IMG/VR virus record: IMGVR_UViG_3300043313_000168
Coordinates: 1 to 64,000 of that record
Length of the DNA: 64,000 nucleotides
Origin: a virus
Strand: one strand, 5' to 3'
A program made the position numbers and the translations under genes. Shown piece after piece: positions 39,312 to 50,746 of this stretch (positions are counted from its first letter, which is position 1; each line of letters starts with the position of its first letter). The notes beneath the pieces were generated by a model. That model saw only the letters and a list, made by a program, of their open reading frames with translations. It was not told the origin of the DNA and ran no database searches.

Positions 39312-40433
39312 ATGGTAGATACAATCGAAGTCACGCGCGACCAGCGCCCCATGGACCACAATCCCGTCGACACCAGTGTCGCCCTCCCGAAGCACGTGCA
39401 GGAAGCTGCGCGCGCCGCCGAGGCGTTGCATGGCCGACTGTATCCAGCTGAGGCCGAGCCAGAGCCGGCGCCAGACAAAACACAAGCTGCGCAAGCGGAG
39501 CCAGAGCCGGCTCAGCAGCACCCTGCCCAGGGGGATCAGCAGGTCCAGCCACAAATTACCGCCACGGTAAATCAAAACACCGATCCGTTCGTCGAAGCGG
39601 CCACTCCGTCCGAGTTGAAGGACAGCGTCTGGGCCCAGCGCTATAACTCGATGCGCGGTCGCTGGGAGGCACAGTCCCGAGAAATTGGGCAACTTCAACA
39701 GCTTGTCAACGATCTCGGGCAGGAACTGCGCGCCACCCAGCAGGCCATTGCGGCTCCGCAGGCTCAGGCCCAGACCCCCCGCGATCACGAAAAGTTGATC
39801 ACCGATAAGGACCGGGAGACCTTTGGCGACGACCTGATCGACGTTGCCCGCAAGGCCGCGCGCGAGGCGATTGCCCCCGATCTGGACGCCCTCCGCAACG
39901 AGAACGCAAACCTGAATAAGCGAGTAACTACAACGGCTCAGGGGGAGTTGCGCGCCTCGCTCGCCGCTGCCGTGCCGAACTGGATCAACATCAATCGCGA
40001 CGCTCGTTTCCACGGATGGCTGCGTTTACGAAATCCTTACACTGGTCAGGTACGAGGAGAACTGTTGAACGCCGCATACCGGGCAGCGAACGCTCCCCAG
40101 GTGATCGCGACGTTCAAGGACTTCCTTAGTGAGGTCCGGGCCACGGGCGGAGAAGTCCCGGGTCAAAGGCAAGAGCAGCAGCAGGCCCCCGCGGGTCAGC
40201 AAGCTCCTCATGAGCCGGCGATCCAGTTGGACACTCTCGCTGCTCCTGGAAGGGCAAGGCCGGCAGGTGGCGACAGCCAAGTGCCCGCAGACAAGCCGAT
40301 CTACAGCCGCGCTCAAATCTCGAACTTCTATCGCGATGTGCGTCGAAACGCTTACGCCGGCCGAGAGGCCGACAAGAACCGGATCGAGGCAGACATCATC
40401 GCAGCGCAGTCCGAGGGACGGGTCCGCGGTTAA
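39312..40433 (+). CDS. Scaffolding-like protein
   Basis: 373 residues, highly helical and charged, rich in Ala, Glu and Gln, immediately upstream of the coat gene, as scaffolds are. A Pro/Glu/Gln-rich N-terminal 100 residues precede a coiled part (WEAQSREIGQLQQLVNDLGQ). The basic C-terminal end (SRAQISNFYRDVRRNAYAGR) would bind coat. Dispersed palindrome 14 lies in the disordered part (Q-I-T-A-T-V-N-Q). AAAGGAAAGACCAAACC precedes the ATG. Confidence 0.8.
   Translation: MVDTIEVTRDQRPMDHNPVDTSVALPKHVQEAARAAEALHGRLYPAEAEPEPAPDKTQAAQAEPEPAQQHPAQGDQQVQPQITATVNQNTDPFVEAATPSELKDSVWAQRYNSMRGRWEAQSREIGQLQQLVNDLGQELRATQQAIAAPQAQAQTPRDHEKLITDKDRETFGDDLIDVARKAAREAIAPDLDALRNENANLNKRVTTTAQGELRASLAAAVPNWININRDARFHGWLRLRNPYTGQVRGELLNAAYRAANAPQVIATFKDFLSEVRATGGEVPGQRQEQQQAPAGQQAPHEPAIQLDTLAAPGRARPAGGDSQVPADKPIYSRAQISNFYRDVRRNAYAGREADKNRIEADIIAAQSEGRVRG
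39556..39570. repeat. Dispersed palindrome 14, TTACCG-CCA-CGGTAA
   Basis: Exact copy in the disordered N-terminal part of the scaffold gene, read as I-T-A-T-V-N. Confidence 0.95.
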
Positions 40434-40461
40434 CCGGGGGTCTGCATTCGCCAGTAACGGA

Positions 40462-40496
40462 GAGACCCCTTCCAGAAGCAACAAGTAAGGGGTCTC
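40462..40496 (+). promoter_or_regulatory. Leader hairpin enclosing the coat gene ribosome binding site
   Basis: GAGACCCCTT (40462-40471) pairs perfectly with AAGGGGTCTC (40487-40496) over a 15-base loop. The AAGGGG that must serve as the ribosome site of the coat gene (ATG at 40501) is in the 3' arm. It could stabilise the mRNA 5' end and time or moderate translation. Confidence 0.78.
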
Positions 40497-40500
40497 AGCC

Positions 40501-41511
40501 ATGTCCATTCCCAGTTCAGGTTTTCCGGGCGCAACGTCCGGCTCCACGCCAGCAATCTACCCTACCGGCTCTTCGACGAACGGCCTGCAGTCCACCGGGT
40601 TCATCCCCGAGATTTGGTCTGGCAAGCTGGTCGAGAAGTTCTACGCGTCCACCGTCCTCGCGGCGATCTCGAACACCGACTACGAAGGTGAGATCAAGAA
40701 CAAGGGCGACCGCGTCAAAATCCGCACCAAGCCCACCATCACGATCCGCGACTACAAGTCCGACGGCTTGCTTGGCCTTGACCGCCCGACCGGCGGCAGC
40801 GTCGAGCTCTACATCGGCAACGGCAAGTACTTCTCGCTGATCCTCGATGACGTCATGGAAATTCAGAGCGATCTGAACAACCTGTCGATGTGGTCGGACG
40901 ACGCTGCTCAGCAGCTGAAGATTACCGTCGACACGGACGTGCTCGGCGGCATCGTCAACCAGATGGCTGCTGCCAACCGTGGTATCGCGGCCGGCGTCAT
41001 CACCGGCGCCATCAACCTCGGCATCAAGAGCACGCCCCTCTCGGTCGTGTCCAAGAACCCGGGCGTGGGTGACGTCGAACTCCTGGACGTGTTGATGCGC
41101 ATGGGTCAGGTGCTCGACGAGCAGAACATTCCGGAAGTCGGCCGCTGGGTCGTCATGCCGGCGTGGGCTGGCCGTATGATCAAGCAGTCGGAGCTCCGTC
41201 AGGCTTACCTGTCCGGTGACAGCGTCTCGATGCTGCGCAACGGCCGGCTCGGCATGGTGGATCGGTTCACGATCTACATCTCGAACCTCCTGCCGAACAA
41301 CAGCACCGACAGCACCAACTTCGCTGCGGGCGAGTGGCCGATCTATGCGGGCCATGCGCACGGTCTGACGTTCGCGTCGCAGATCAGCAAGGTCGAGACC
41401 CTGCGGTCGGAACTGACCTTCGGCCAAATCCTGCGCGGTCTGCAGGTCTACGGCTATCAGGTCGTCGACGGTAAGGCCCTGGTCCAGGCTCAGGTCACGC
41501 CGAACAGCTAA
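40501..41511 (+). CDS. Major capsid (coat) protein
   Basis: 336 residues after the scaffold gene. Hallmarks: STNGLQSTGFIPEIWSGKLV, FYASTVLAAISNTDYEGEIK, DRVKIRTKPTITIRDYKSDG and a C-terminal SELTFGQILRGLQVYGYQVV. The pattern matches P22-coat-like/HK97-fold major capsid proteins. Its own leader hairpin and a downstream terminator suggest it is also made from a short, abundant message. Confidence 0.93.
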   Translation: MSIPSSGFPGATSGSTPAIYPTGSSTNGLQSTGFIPEIWSGKLVEKFYASTVLAAISNTDYEGEIKNKGDRVKIRTKPTITIRDYKSDGLLGLDRPTGGSVELYIGNGKYFSLILDDVMEIQSDLNNLSMWSDDAAQQLKITVDTDVLGGIVNQMAAANRGIAAGVITGAINLGIKSTPLSVVSKNPGVGDVELLDVLMRMGQVLDEQNIPEVGRWVVMPAWAGRMIKQSELRQAYLSGDSVSMLRNGRLGMVDRFTIYISNLLPNNSTDSTNFAAGEWPIYAGHAHGLTFASQISKVETLRSELTFGQILRGLQVYGYQVVDGKALVQAQVTPNS

Positions 41512-41534
41512 CCGCTGCTCTAAACGAATGCTTA

Positions 41535-41570
41535 AGACCCCGGTGGCAATGCTGCCGGGGTCTTTCGTTT
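41535..41570 (+). terminator. Rho-independent terminator after the coat gene
   Basis: AGACCCCGG (41535-41543) pairs with CCGGGGTCT (41555-41563) over 11 bases, followed by TTCGTTT. It is the clearest intrinsic terminator in the window and would limit read-through into the neck genes. Confidence 0.82.
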
Positions 41571-41582
41571 ATGGAGCCCCTG

Positions 41583-41993
41583 ATGGCTGTCGCACCGCAA
41601 TCAACGCTCGAAACGGTCGCTGACTACATCAGTGACGCGCGCACGTTGCTGCTCGATAAGATCAGCCCGTACCGCTACGACGACGCCAGCCTCTGCGTGG
41701 CGCTCAACGTGACGCTGCTCGAAGCGCGCCGCGTGCGCCCCGATCTGTTCGTGTTCTGCAGCCCGGTGGTCCAGCACTTTGAGGAGCAGGACATCGAGGC
41801 TCTGACCCTCGTCAAAATGGAAGAGCAATTCCGCCTCGCGATCCTGCACGGCCTCGTTGGCCATGCGATCGAGCGGGATCAGGAAGACATTCAAGATAGC
41901 CGCGCGACCGCGTTCCTCACCATCATGTCGAACATCCTGATCGGCAAGGTGATGGTGGCCACCGCGCCGCCGGCAGCGAAGGGTGAAACATAA
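41583..41993 (+). CDS. Neck/head-completion protein (DUF6682-like)
   Basis: 136 residues from ATG at 41583 (GGAGCCCCTG ahead). TLETVADYISDARTLLLDKI, PYRYDDASLCVALNVTLLEA and a long helix (EDIQDSRATAFLTIMSNILI) fit the small helical proteins that follow podovirus coat genes and join portal to tail. The DUF name is from memory of the pattern. Confidence 0.68.
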   Translation: MAVAPQSTLETVADYISDARTLLLDKISPYRYDDASLCVALNVTLLEARRVRPDLFVFCSPVVQHFEEQDIEALTLVKMEEQFRLAILHGLVGHAIERDQEDIQDSRATAFLTIMSNILIGKVMVATAPPAAKGET

Positions 41994-42630
41994 TGCTCGC
42001 CAAGGCAGACATCACACAGCTGATGAACCAGCTTCGCGTCGAGTTGATCGGCGCGTCGGATGCGCAGCTTCGCGCGCGCATGTTCGACACCATGACCGAG
42101 TTCTTCAACGACAGTTCGTCTTGGACCGAGATCATCGACCTCACGGTGGTTCCAGATACGAACGAGTACGACATCGCGCCGACCGAGGGGCAGATCATTC
42201 GCCTCGCCGGCGTCATCGACAGCCAGTCGTGCGGCATCGCCGCCCTCATGCCGACGATCGGCACTCTCCTCCTGCGCTCGGCGCCGAACACCGCGCAGAC
42301 CTATCAGGTCAAAGTGGTGAACAACGTCTCGCTGCCGACGACGAAGGATGACTATCCGATCGCGCCCGAGTGGGTCCTCAAGCAGTGGCATACCGCCATC
42401 AAGGAGGGGATGCTCGGCAACATGATGAACGAGAAGAACAAGAGCTACAGCGATCCGAAGGGCGCGCTATATCACTTGTCTCGCTTCCGCAAAGGCATCA
42501 CCGACGCGCGCATCGCGACGTTGAAGGCGAACACCAATGGCGCCCAGGCGTGGCGCTTCCCGCAGAGCTTCCGGGCCAACACGCAGCAGGGCGGCGTCCC
42601 GTCCTTCGGCGGCAGCGATAGGACATTCTG

Positions 42631-42631
<1 letters not shown>
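41993..42631 (+). CDS. Neck or tail adaptor protein
   Basis: 212 residues overlapping both neighbours. The first half mixes helix and strand (SSSWTEIIDLTVVPDTNEYD). The second is helical (PEWVLKQWHTAIKEGMLGNM, SYSDPKGALYHLSRFRKGIT), like podovirus tail adaptor proteins. Assigned largely from position. Confidence 0.68.
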
Positions 42632-45634
<3,003 letters not shown>

Positions 45635-45638
<4 letters not shown>

Positions 45639-46324
45639 TCCCCGGGCAACTCCTCGTGACGTACAAAAGAACGGCCGTCGTGCCGCTCGTAACGACGTTC
45701 GACACGGGGTCCGGCAACTTTACTGTGCCTGCCTACAACACGCTGACGATCGAGTTGTGGGGCGGTGGCGGTGCGGGAACAGGTATGGCCACGCCGACGA
45801 CCGTCACGACCGCGCAGAGCGGTGTCGCGGCCGGTTCGACCACTTCCACAACCTATAGCTTGACCGCAGGCGGCGGCTTCGGCGGTACGGGTGATGCCGC
45901 GGGACCTGTCGCGGGTAAAGCCGGCGGCCTTGGCGGCACTGCCACCGGCGGCAACACCACGAATACGAACGGCAATCAGGGCGGCATCTCTGGCACGAGC
46001 GGGCCGGCGGTCAACGGCTTCGGTGCAGGCTCGCCGAATGGCGGCGGTAACGTGCAGAACACGAACGGCGCCAATCTAACCCCAGGCACAACCGGAAGCA
46101 TTCCCGGCGGCGGTGGCTCGGGTGCTCGCTCGAACGGCGTCGGCATCGTCCCTGGTGGTGGCTCGGGTGCCTACGTCAAGCACGTCTTCACGTTTGGTGC
46201 CGGCGGCGCCCCCGCGATTGGGGCGCTAATTGCTTACGCCGTCGGCGCCGCGCAGGCTGGGTCTGGCGCCTCTGCCGCAGGTGGGTCGGGCCGCATAGGC
46301 CGGGCCCGGTTCACCGTGGCGTAA
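45635..46324 (+). CDS. Glycine-rich tail adhesin
   Basis: 229 residues. Strands at the N-terminus ([20 protein letters not shown]) lead to a Gly/Ser/Thr/Asn-rich body ([20 protein letters not shown]), as in polyglycine-helix receptor-binding tips such as T4 gp38-like adhesins. Likely the host-contact protein or a tip of the fibre above it. Confidence 0.78.
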
Positions 46325-46374
46325 CCAATCCTTAATCGTCTCGGCCTAAACGAGGAACAACGGAGAACACGATC

Positions 46375-46713
46375 ATGGCAGGCACAGTTAAACGTACATT
46401 CGGTCCGGTGGCGCTCTCGAACACGCTCACCACGAACGTCTACAACAACACCTCGGCGCTGATCTACGACGTGATCAAGCACATCCACATCGCGAACAAG
46501 ACCGCGGGTGCTGTGACGTTCTCGCTGTGGCTGGGTGCTACTGGCGCGAACGCGGCCGGCACCGAGTTGTTTACTGCGGTCTCGATCCCCGCCAACAGCT
46601 ACTTCGACTGGTATGGCAACCTCAAGATGACCAGCACGGACTTCCTCGTTGGCGGCGCCAGCGCGGCGACCTCGCTGACCATCACCGGTGAGGGTGAACA
46701 GTTCGTCGTGTAA
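46375..46713 (+). CDS. Beta-rich virion protein
   Basis: 112 residues: KRTFGPVALSNTLTTNVYNN, KHIHIANKTAGAVTFSLWLG, FTAVSIPANSYFDWYGNLKM. This strand pattern is common in small decoration or fibre proteins of phages. CAACGGAGAACACGATC precedes the ATG. A CCTTAATCG word, a possible promoter part, lies 46 bases upstream. Confidence 0.7.
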   Translation: MAGTVKRTFGPVALSNTLTTNVYNNTSALIYDVIKHIHIANKTAGAVTFSLWLGATGANAAGTELFTAVSIPANSYFDWYGNLKMTSTDFLVGGASAATSLTITGEGEQFVV

Positions 46714-46725
46714 TCGAGGGTCGAT

Positions 46726-46845
46726 ATGAAGCAGGCCCCGATTATCAAACGACCTATCCAGCGGGTCATCTCCAAGCCGCCCCTCAACCGGCGGCTTGTG
46801 AAGCCGGAGATCAACCGCGTCATCGTGCGCGACCCGAGGAAATAA
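46726..46845 (+). CDS. 39-aa basic peptide
   Basis: ATG at 46726 gives MKQAPIIKRPIQRVISKPPL, then NRRLVKPEINRVIVRDPRK, ending in TAA one base before the next ATG. The alternating basic/hydrophobic pattern with repeated P-I/L-x-R-x-(V/L) is unlikely by chance and the reading fills the gap exactly. Perhaps a packaged DNA-binding or minor virion peptide. Confidence 0.6.
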   Translation: MKQAPIIKRPIQRVISKPPLNRRLVKPEINRVIVRDPRK

Positions 46846-48006
46846 ATGTCCCTGCTGGGTCGCAACATCATCCAGGTCGTCGAGCGCAAGCGATACTATG
46901 TCGACTGCGACGTCTGGCTTGCCGAAGGGGAAGTCCTCGTCGGGATCGCGGCAACCGTCGACAGCGGCGACGCTATCTGCGACGGCGTCAAGATCGACCA
47001 AACCAACCGCGGCTTCTACTATTACGTCAGCAACGCCAGCATCAACGATCTCTTCAACATCATCTTCGAGCAGACGACGTCGTTCGGCCAGCGCCAATTT
47101 GACCACGTCCAATTCCAAGTGGGCACCAACGGGGGCTTCACTTCCGACGCTGACACGTCCGAGATCATGCTCTCGATCGTCGGTCCAACTGGCGCGGGCG
47201 CGACTGGTCCGACCGGCGCGGGCGCGACTGGCCCGACCGGACCCGCCGCCGGACCGACTGGCGCGACCGGATCGACTGGCGCGACCGGACCGACGGGCTT
47301 AGGCGCGACAGGTGCGATCGGCCCAGCGGGCGTCACAGGCCCGACCGGGTTCAGCTTGCAGACGATCCTTACAATTCCAGGTAACGACGGCGATGACGGC
47401 GAGCGCGGCTTCCCAGGCCCGGCCGGCGCAACTGGTCCGCTTGGTCCGACCGGGTTCAGCGCGCAGGTTCTTGTCCGCATGGATGGCAACGATGGCGAGG
47501 ACGGTCCCCAAGGCTTCCCCGGACCGGCCGGCGCAACTGGTTCGCTTGGTCCAACCGGCGCGACGGGTCCAGCCTCCGCGGTTGGCTTGTTCAGCGTAGA
47601 TCGCAACGGCACGAACCAGACCGGACTGACGTCAGGCATCTACAATAAAATCTCCTTCACCAACGAAGTGAAGGACGCGAACAACTGGTTCGATAACGCG
47701 ACGAACTTCCGATACACCCCGCAACAAGCAGGCACATACCTGATTGTCCTGAGTGTAGCCGCTAACACCGGGACCGGCGGAGAAACGGCTCAGGCTGCCA
47801 TCTACAAGAACGGCAGCGTGGCCAAACTATCCAACTACATGAACATAACCGGAGCGGGGGGTTGGGTTACTGAGGTTGTCGCGTACATCACTCTCAACGG
47901 CACCACCGATTTTATCGAGGGGTTTGTTTGGATGCCTGCCGCCGTCACCACGCTATTGGGCACAACAACAAACACGTTCATGGGCGGCCACCGAGTGGGC
48001 GACTAA
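46846..48006 (+). CDS. Collagen-like fibre with C1q/TNF-like tip
   Basis: 386 residues. An N-terminal attachment domain of about 110 residues ([20 protein letters not shown]) is followed by a Gly-x-Thr collagen stretch with two DGxDGE units (residues 110-245). The C-terminal head ([56 protein letters not shown]) has the strand order of C1q/TNF-like trimers. This whole plan resembles the Bacillus spore filament protein BclA. The attachment domain is shared with the next gene. Confidence 0.83.
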   Translation: MSLLGRNIIQVVERKRYYVDCDVWLAEGEVLVGIAATVDSGDAICDGVKIDQTNRGFYYYVSNASINDLFNIIFEQTTSFGQRQFDHVQFQVGTNGGFTSDADTSEIMLSIVGPTGAGATGPTGAGATGPTGPAAGPTGATGSTGATGPTGLGATGAIGPAGVTGPTGFSLQTILTIPGNDGDDGERGFPGPAGATGPLGPTGFSAQVLVRMDGNDGEDGPQGFPGPAGATGSLGPTGATGPASAVGLFSVDRNGTNQTGLTSGIYNKISFTNEVKDANNWFDNATNFRYTPQQAGTYLIVLSVAANTGTGGETAQAAIYKNGSVAKLSNYMNITGAGGWVTEVVAYITLNGTTDFIEGFVWMPAAVTTLLGTTTNTFMGGHRVGD

Positions 48007-48041
48007 ACCATTCCTTAATGCGTTTCGCGGGATAACGGGCT

Positions 48042-48341
48042 ATGAAGCTCGCCCGCAAGCCACACACCGCCGGCGCCAAAACCCGGTACGAAGTCGACTA
48101 CAGCAACTGGCTTGCTGAGGGCGACACGTTGGTGGCTGCCAGCTGCACGGCCGTCGTCACGTCCTCGTCGGAAGACCCCACCGATGCCGTTGTCGAGGAC
48201 GTCCTGGTCATGTCGCAGCATCTTTACTTTTCCGTGAGCGGCGGGGTCCTTAGCGAAGTCTTTACCGTGACGGTAACAATCGTGGACACGCGCGACGAGC
48301 TTGAGACCGACACGGTCGAGTTCTTCGTTATCGCCCCCTAA
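48042..48341 (+). CDS. Stand-alone copy of the fibre attachment domain
   Basis: 99 residues: KTRYEVDYSNWLAEGDTLVA, then SQHLYFSVSGGVLSEVFTVT match the N-terminal domain of the 46846 fibre (RYxVDxxxWLAEGxxLV, a Tyr-rich strand, then a final strand). Dispersed palindrome 15 encodes F-T-V-T-V-T within its last strands. It may cap or join fibres. Confidence 0.72.
   Translation: MKLARKPHTAGAKTRYEVDYSNWLAEGDTLVAASCTAVVTSSSEDPTDAVVEDVLVMSQHLYFSVSGGVLSEVFTVTVTIVDTRDELETDTVEFFVIAP
48262..48276. repeat. Dispersed palindrome 15, TTACCG-TGA-CGGTAA
   Basis: Exact copy within the 48042 gene, read as F-T-V-T-V-T. Confidence 0.95.
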
Positions 48342-48353
48342 AAGGAACACACC

Positions 48354-49058
48354 ATGGCCCCATGGGAACCAGCAGCAATTCGCCACAAGAACCCCGGCGC
48401 GATGTGGCCCGGCAGGATCGCCACAAAGTGGGGGTCGAAGAAGTGGGTCTATCTCAACGACGGCACCGGTCAGGGCGGCGGCGGTCACGGCAACAAGATC
48501 GCCACGTTCGAGAACTGGAACGACGGCATCTGCGCGCAGCTTGATCTGTGGCGCAACTCAGTCAATTACAAAAACCAGCGCTTCGCCGACGCCATCGCCG
48601 TCTGGTGCGGCCACAACCATGTGGGCGAGTATATCGCGCACGTGAAGCGTCTCATCCCCGGGATGAACGAGAACACGATCATGAACGATGCGTTCTGGCG
48701 TGGTCCGAACGGGCTTCGGTTCCTGCAGGTCCAGGCCGCGCACGAAGCCGGCAAGACCATGCCCGTGCCGCAGGACGTATGGGTCGCCGCACAGAAGCGT
48801 GCGCTGTCTGGCGTTCCGACTGCGAACACTGTCATCAAGGGCGCTGGCTCCGTTGTCACCGGCACCGTCACCGGCACGCTTACCGGCGTGCAGGGCGGCC
48901 TCAGTCTGGGCACTGCGCTCGTCATCGGTCTCGTTGTCGCTGTCGTCGTGTTCCTCGTTTGGAAGTTCCGGCCCGAGAAGGCTGAGAAGCAGCTGCCGGC
49001 GACCCCCGTGTCGCCGACGCCTGTCATCGTCGGAACGTCCGAGGAGAAACCAGAATGA
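48354..49058 (+). CDS. Cell-wall lytic enzyme with C-terminal membrane anchor
   Basis: 234 residues. The N-terminal domain (AAIRHKNPGAMWPGRIATKW, ATFENWNDGICAQLDLWRNS) matches the lytic-transglycosylase-like domain often annotated as phage structural protein P5 or endolysin. Residues 160-185 are Gly/Thr-rich, 186-204 form a transmembrane span (LVIGLVVAVVVFLVWKF) and the rest is a Pro-rich tail. A C-terminal anchor is unusual for an endolysin and suggests membrane tethering until the holin acts, or a virion-associated role. Confidence 0.82.
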   Translation: MAPWEPAAIRHKNPGAMWPGRIATKWGSKKWVYLNDGTGQGGGGHGNKIATFENWNDGICAQLDLWRNSVNYKNQRFADAIAVWCGHNHVGEYIAHVKRLIPGMNENTIMNDAFWRGPNGLRFLQVQAAHEAGKTMPVPQDVWVAAQKRALSGVPTANTVIKGAGSVVTGTVTGTLTGVQGGLSLGTALVIGLVVAVVVFLVWKFRPEKAEKQLPATPVSPTPVIVGTSEEKPE

Positions 49059-49429
49059 GCACCCCCGTCTTCCTCGCGCTGACGGTCCCGGGTTTTCTCG
49101 TGACGTACTGGCTGTTCATCCGGCCGGTGCTCAAGGCGATGCCCGCGTTCAAGTCTTTCTACGACACCGCCGAGGGCTTCTGGCAAAAGGTGTGGGCAGT
49201 GTGCGGCAACTCCGCCGTGCTCGCGTTCCACTACTTTATTCAGGTGCTCAGCTGGTGCCTGCAGTGGATCGACCCGATCGCCACGTTCTTCGGCGATCCC
49301 GATCTGCGCGCGCAGCTTGAAGTGACACTTAAGGCGGACCCGAAAATCCTCGGCTACGTGCTGATGGCGATCTCCGCCATCACGATCGCCGCGCGCGTCC
49401 GCACCCTCCTGCCGAAGGATGATGACTGA
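49055..49429 (+). CDS. Membrane protein of the lysis cluster
   Basis: 124 residues with an N-terminal span (FLALTVPGFLVTYWLFI), an amphipathic middle with several aromatic residues, and a C-terminal span (ILGYVLMAISAITIAARV). Overlaps the lysozyme stop and the next start. Candidate holin or antiholin. Confidence 0.65.
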   Translation: MSTPVFLALTVPGFLVTYWLFIRPVLKAMPAFKSFYDTAEGFWQKVWAVCGNSAVLAFHYFIQVLSWCLQWIDPIATFFGDPDLRAQLEVTLKADPKILGYVLMAISAITIAARVRTLLPKDDD

Positions 49430-49788
49430 TGTTTGGGCTCGCAGGGATCATTGCCGCCATTATGCCGCTCGTCACAGCGGGCATCACCGCGTACACGAAG
49501 TCGAAGGACGTTGCCATCAGCGCTATCCAGGCGTCAGGCACAATCGCGGCTGCGCAAGCGCAGGCAATGTCGCTGTGGATCGGGCACCCGCTCTCTCCGC
49601 CCTCGATCATGTGCTACGCGATCGCGTTCCACTTTACCAAGGCGCTTGTTTGGGACCCGCACCTTTCGCTGTTGATATATGGCGTGACAGGGTTCACGCC
49701 GCATCTCATCGGAGGCACGCAGGAGATCGCCATGATCGTCGTGTCTGGCATGTTCTTCGCCGGTATCGCCAACATCATCAGACGCTAG
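49429..49788 (+). CDS. Holin-like membrane protein
   Basis: 119 residues with three hydrophobic stretches: GLAGIIAAIMPLVTAGITAY, SPPSIMCYAIAFHFTKALVW and IAMIVVSGMFFAGIANIIRR. The helical linker (AIQASGTIAAAQAQAMSLWI) and size fit three-span holins or the related phage holin-like families. It follows the lysozyme directly. Confidence 0.65.
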   Translation: MFGLAGIIAAIMPLVTAGITAYTKSKDVAISAIQASGTIAAAQAQAMSLWIGHPLSPPSIMCYAIAFHFTKALVWDPHLSLLIYGVTGFTPHLIGGTQEIAMIVVSGMFFAGIANIIRR

Positions 49789-49797
49789 GGGGCTACC

Positions 49798-50046
49798 ATG
49801 TTCAAGCTGGTCGCAATCATCTTCGTCCTCTCCGCCGGCGCTCCCGAAGAGACCGGCACCACCATGATCCACAAGACGAAGTTCGACACTGAGGCGGCCT
49901 GTCAGGCCTATAAGACCTCGGACGCCGGCCTCAAGTCACAAGCTGTCATCAGCTTCCTGCTCGCGCGCGAGAGCGCGAACGAGGGCCAGTTGCTCGCCGC
50001 GCGCTATGAGTGCCAGCCGGTGACGGCTGAAGACGGCGCCATATGA
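49798..50046 (+). CDS. Small exported protein of the lysis cluster
   Basis: 82 residues. MFKLVAIIFVLSAGA looks like a signal peptide, then a polar domain with two Cys (EAACQAYKTSDAG and ARYECQPV). It could be periplasmic, perhaps a spanin-like or inhibitor protein. AGGGGGCTACC precedes the ATG. Confidence 0.62.
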   Translation: MFKLVAIIFVLSAGAPEETGTTMIHKTKFDTEAACQAYKTSDAGLKSQAVISFLLARESANEGQLLAARYECQPVTAEDGAI

Positions 50047-50225
50047 GCAGATTAACGAACCGTAAAGAACCCACGGATACGGTCCCCTTCACCGAGGGCC
50101 GTTCTAAGCGTGCCGACCATGGCGCGCATCCAGCCGCGTCAGGTGGCGCACAGAAAGCCTATGAAGGAGAAGACAATGGAAGCACCCCAGCAGGAAGTAA
50201 CGGAGAAGACCGAGCAGATGGATGA
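50043..50225 (+). CDS. Possible 60-aa polar protein
   Basis: ATG at 50043 overlaps the upstream TGA. The product (MSRLTNRKEPTDTVPFTEGR) is polar and overlaps the next gene by 50 bases out of phase. The start is good but the sequence has no fold signal. Confidence 0.45.
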   Translation: MSRLTNRKEPTDTVPFTEGRSKRADHGAHPAASGGAQKAYEGEDNGSTPAGSNGEDRADG

Positions 50226-50739
50226 CGACGCCGACGCCGTCATGGAAGCTGCGATGTCCAAAGTAGCCGAGAACCAGGGTAGCGTGCGCGCTGCCGCCGA
50301 CGCCGAAGAGCGAGCCATGGCTGAACGTGTGCAAGGCGCGAGAGCCGCCGAGCGCGCAGCCGAGCAGATGGAAGCAGCCCAACGCCCTGAGGTAGTCGAG
50401 GAAGAGCCGCAGGACATCGCCAGCATCGCTGCGCGGGGTCGTGAGTATCTGATGGACCGCATGCGCCAGCATCAAGAAGAGCAGACCGCTCGCGAGGTTG
50501 GCTACGTGCCGCCGCCCATGTCAGCTGGCATGCGCGACCGCATCAACGAAGAACTTGAAGCGGGTCGCAAGACCCAGGCCAAGCACGAAGCGCAGAAGGC
50601 CAACCGGCCGGCGCCCGACATCAACGAGAACGAGCGCAAGGCTGAAGGCAGCAACGCCCCGGTCATGCGCCCAGGCAACATGGTGACCGACCCCCGAGCC
50701 CCGTCGGGTAAAGAAGGTCTGCGAGCGCAACGCCAGTGA
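50176..50739 (+). CDS. Highly charged coiled-coil virion-region protein
   Basis: 187 residues from ATG at 50176 (AAGGAGAAGACA ahead). Ala/Glu/Arg-rich helix (EERAMAERVQGARAAERAAE) and an Arg/Gln/Pro tail. It sits just upstream of the tail nozzle. It may be an assembly chaperone or an internal head protein. Confidence 0.7.
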   Translation: MEAPQQEVTEKTEQMDDDADAVMEAAMSKVAENQGSVRAAADAEERAMAERVQGARAAERAAEQMEAAQRPEVVEEEPQDIASIAARGREYLMDRMRQHQEEQTAREVGYVPPPMSAGMRDRINEELEAGRKTQAKHEAQKANRPAPDINENERKAEGSNAPVMRPGNMVTDPRAPSGKEGLRAQRQ

Positions 50740-50746
50740 GGACTAG

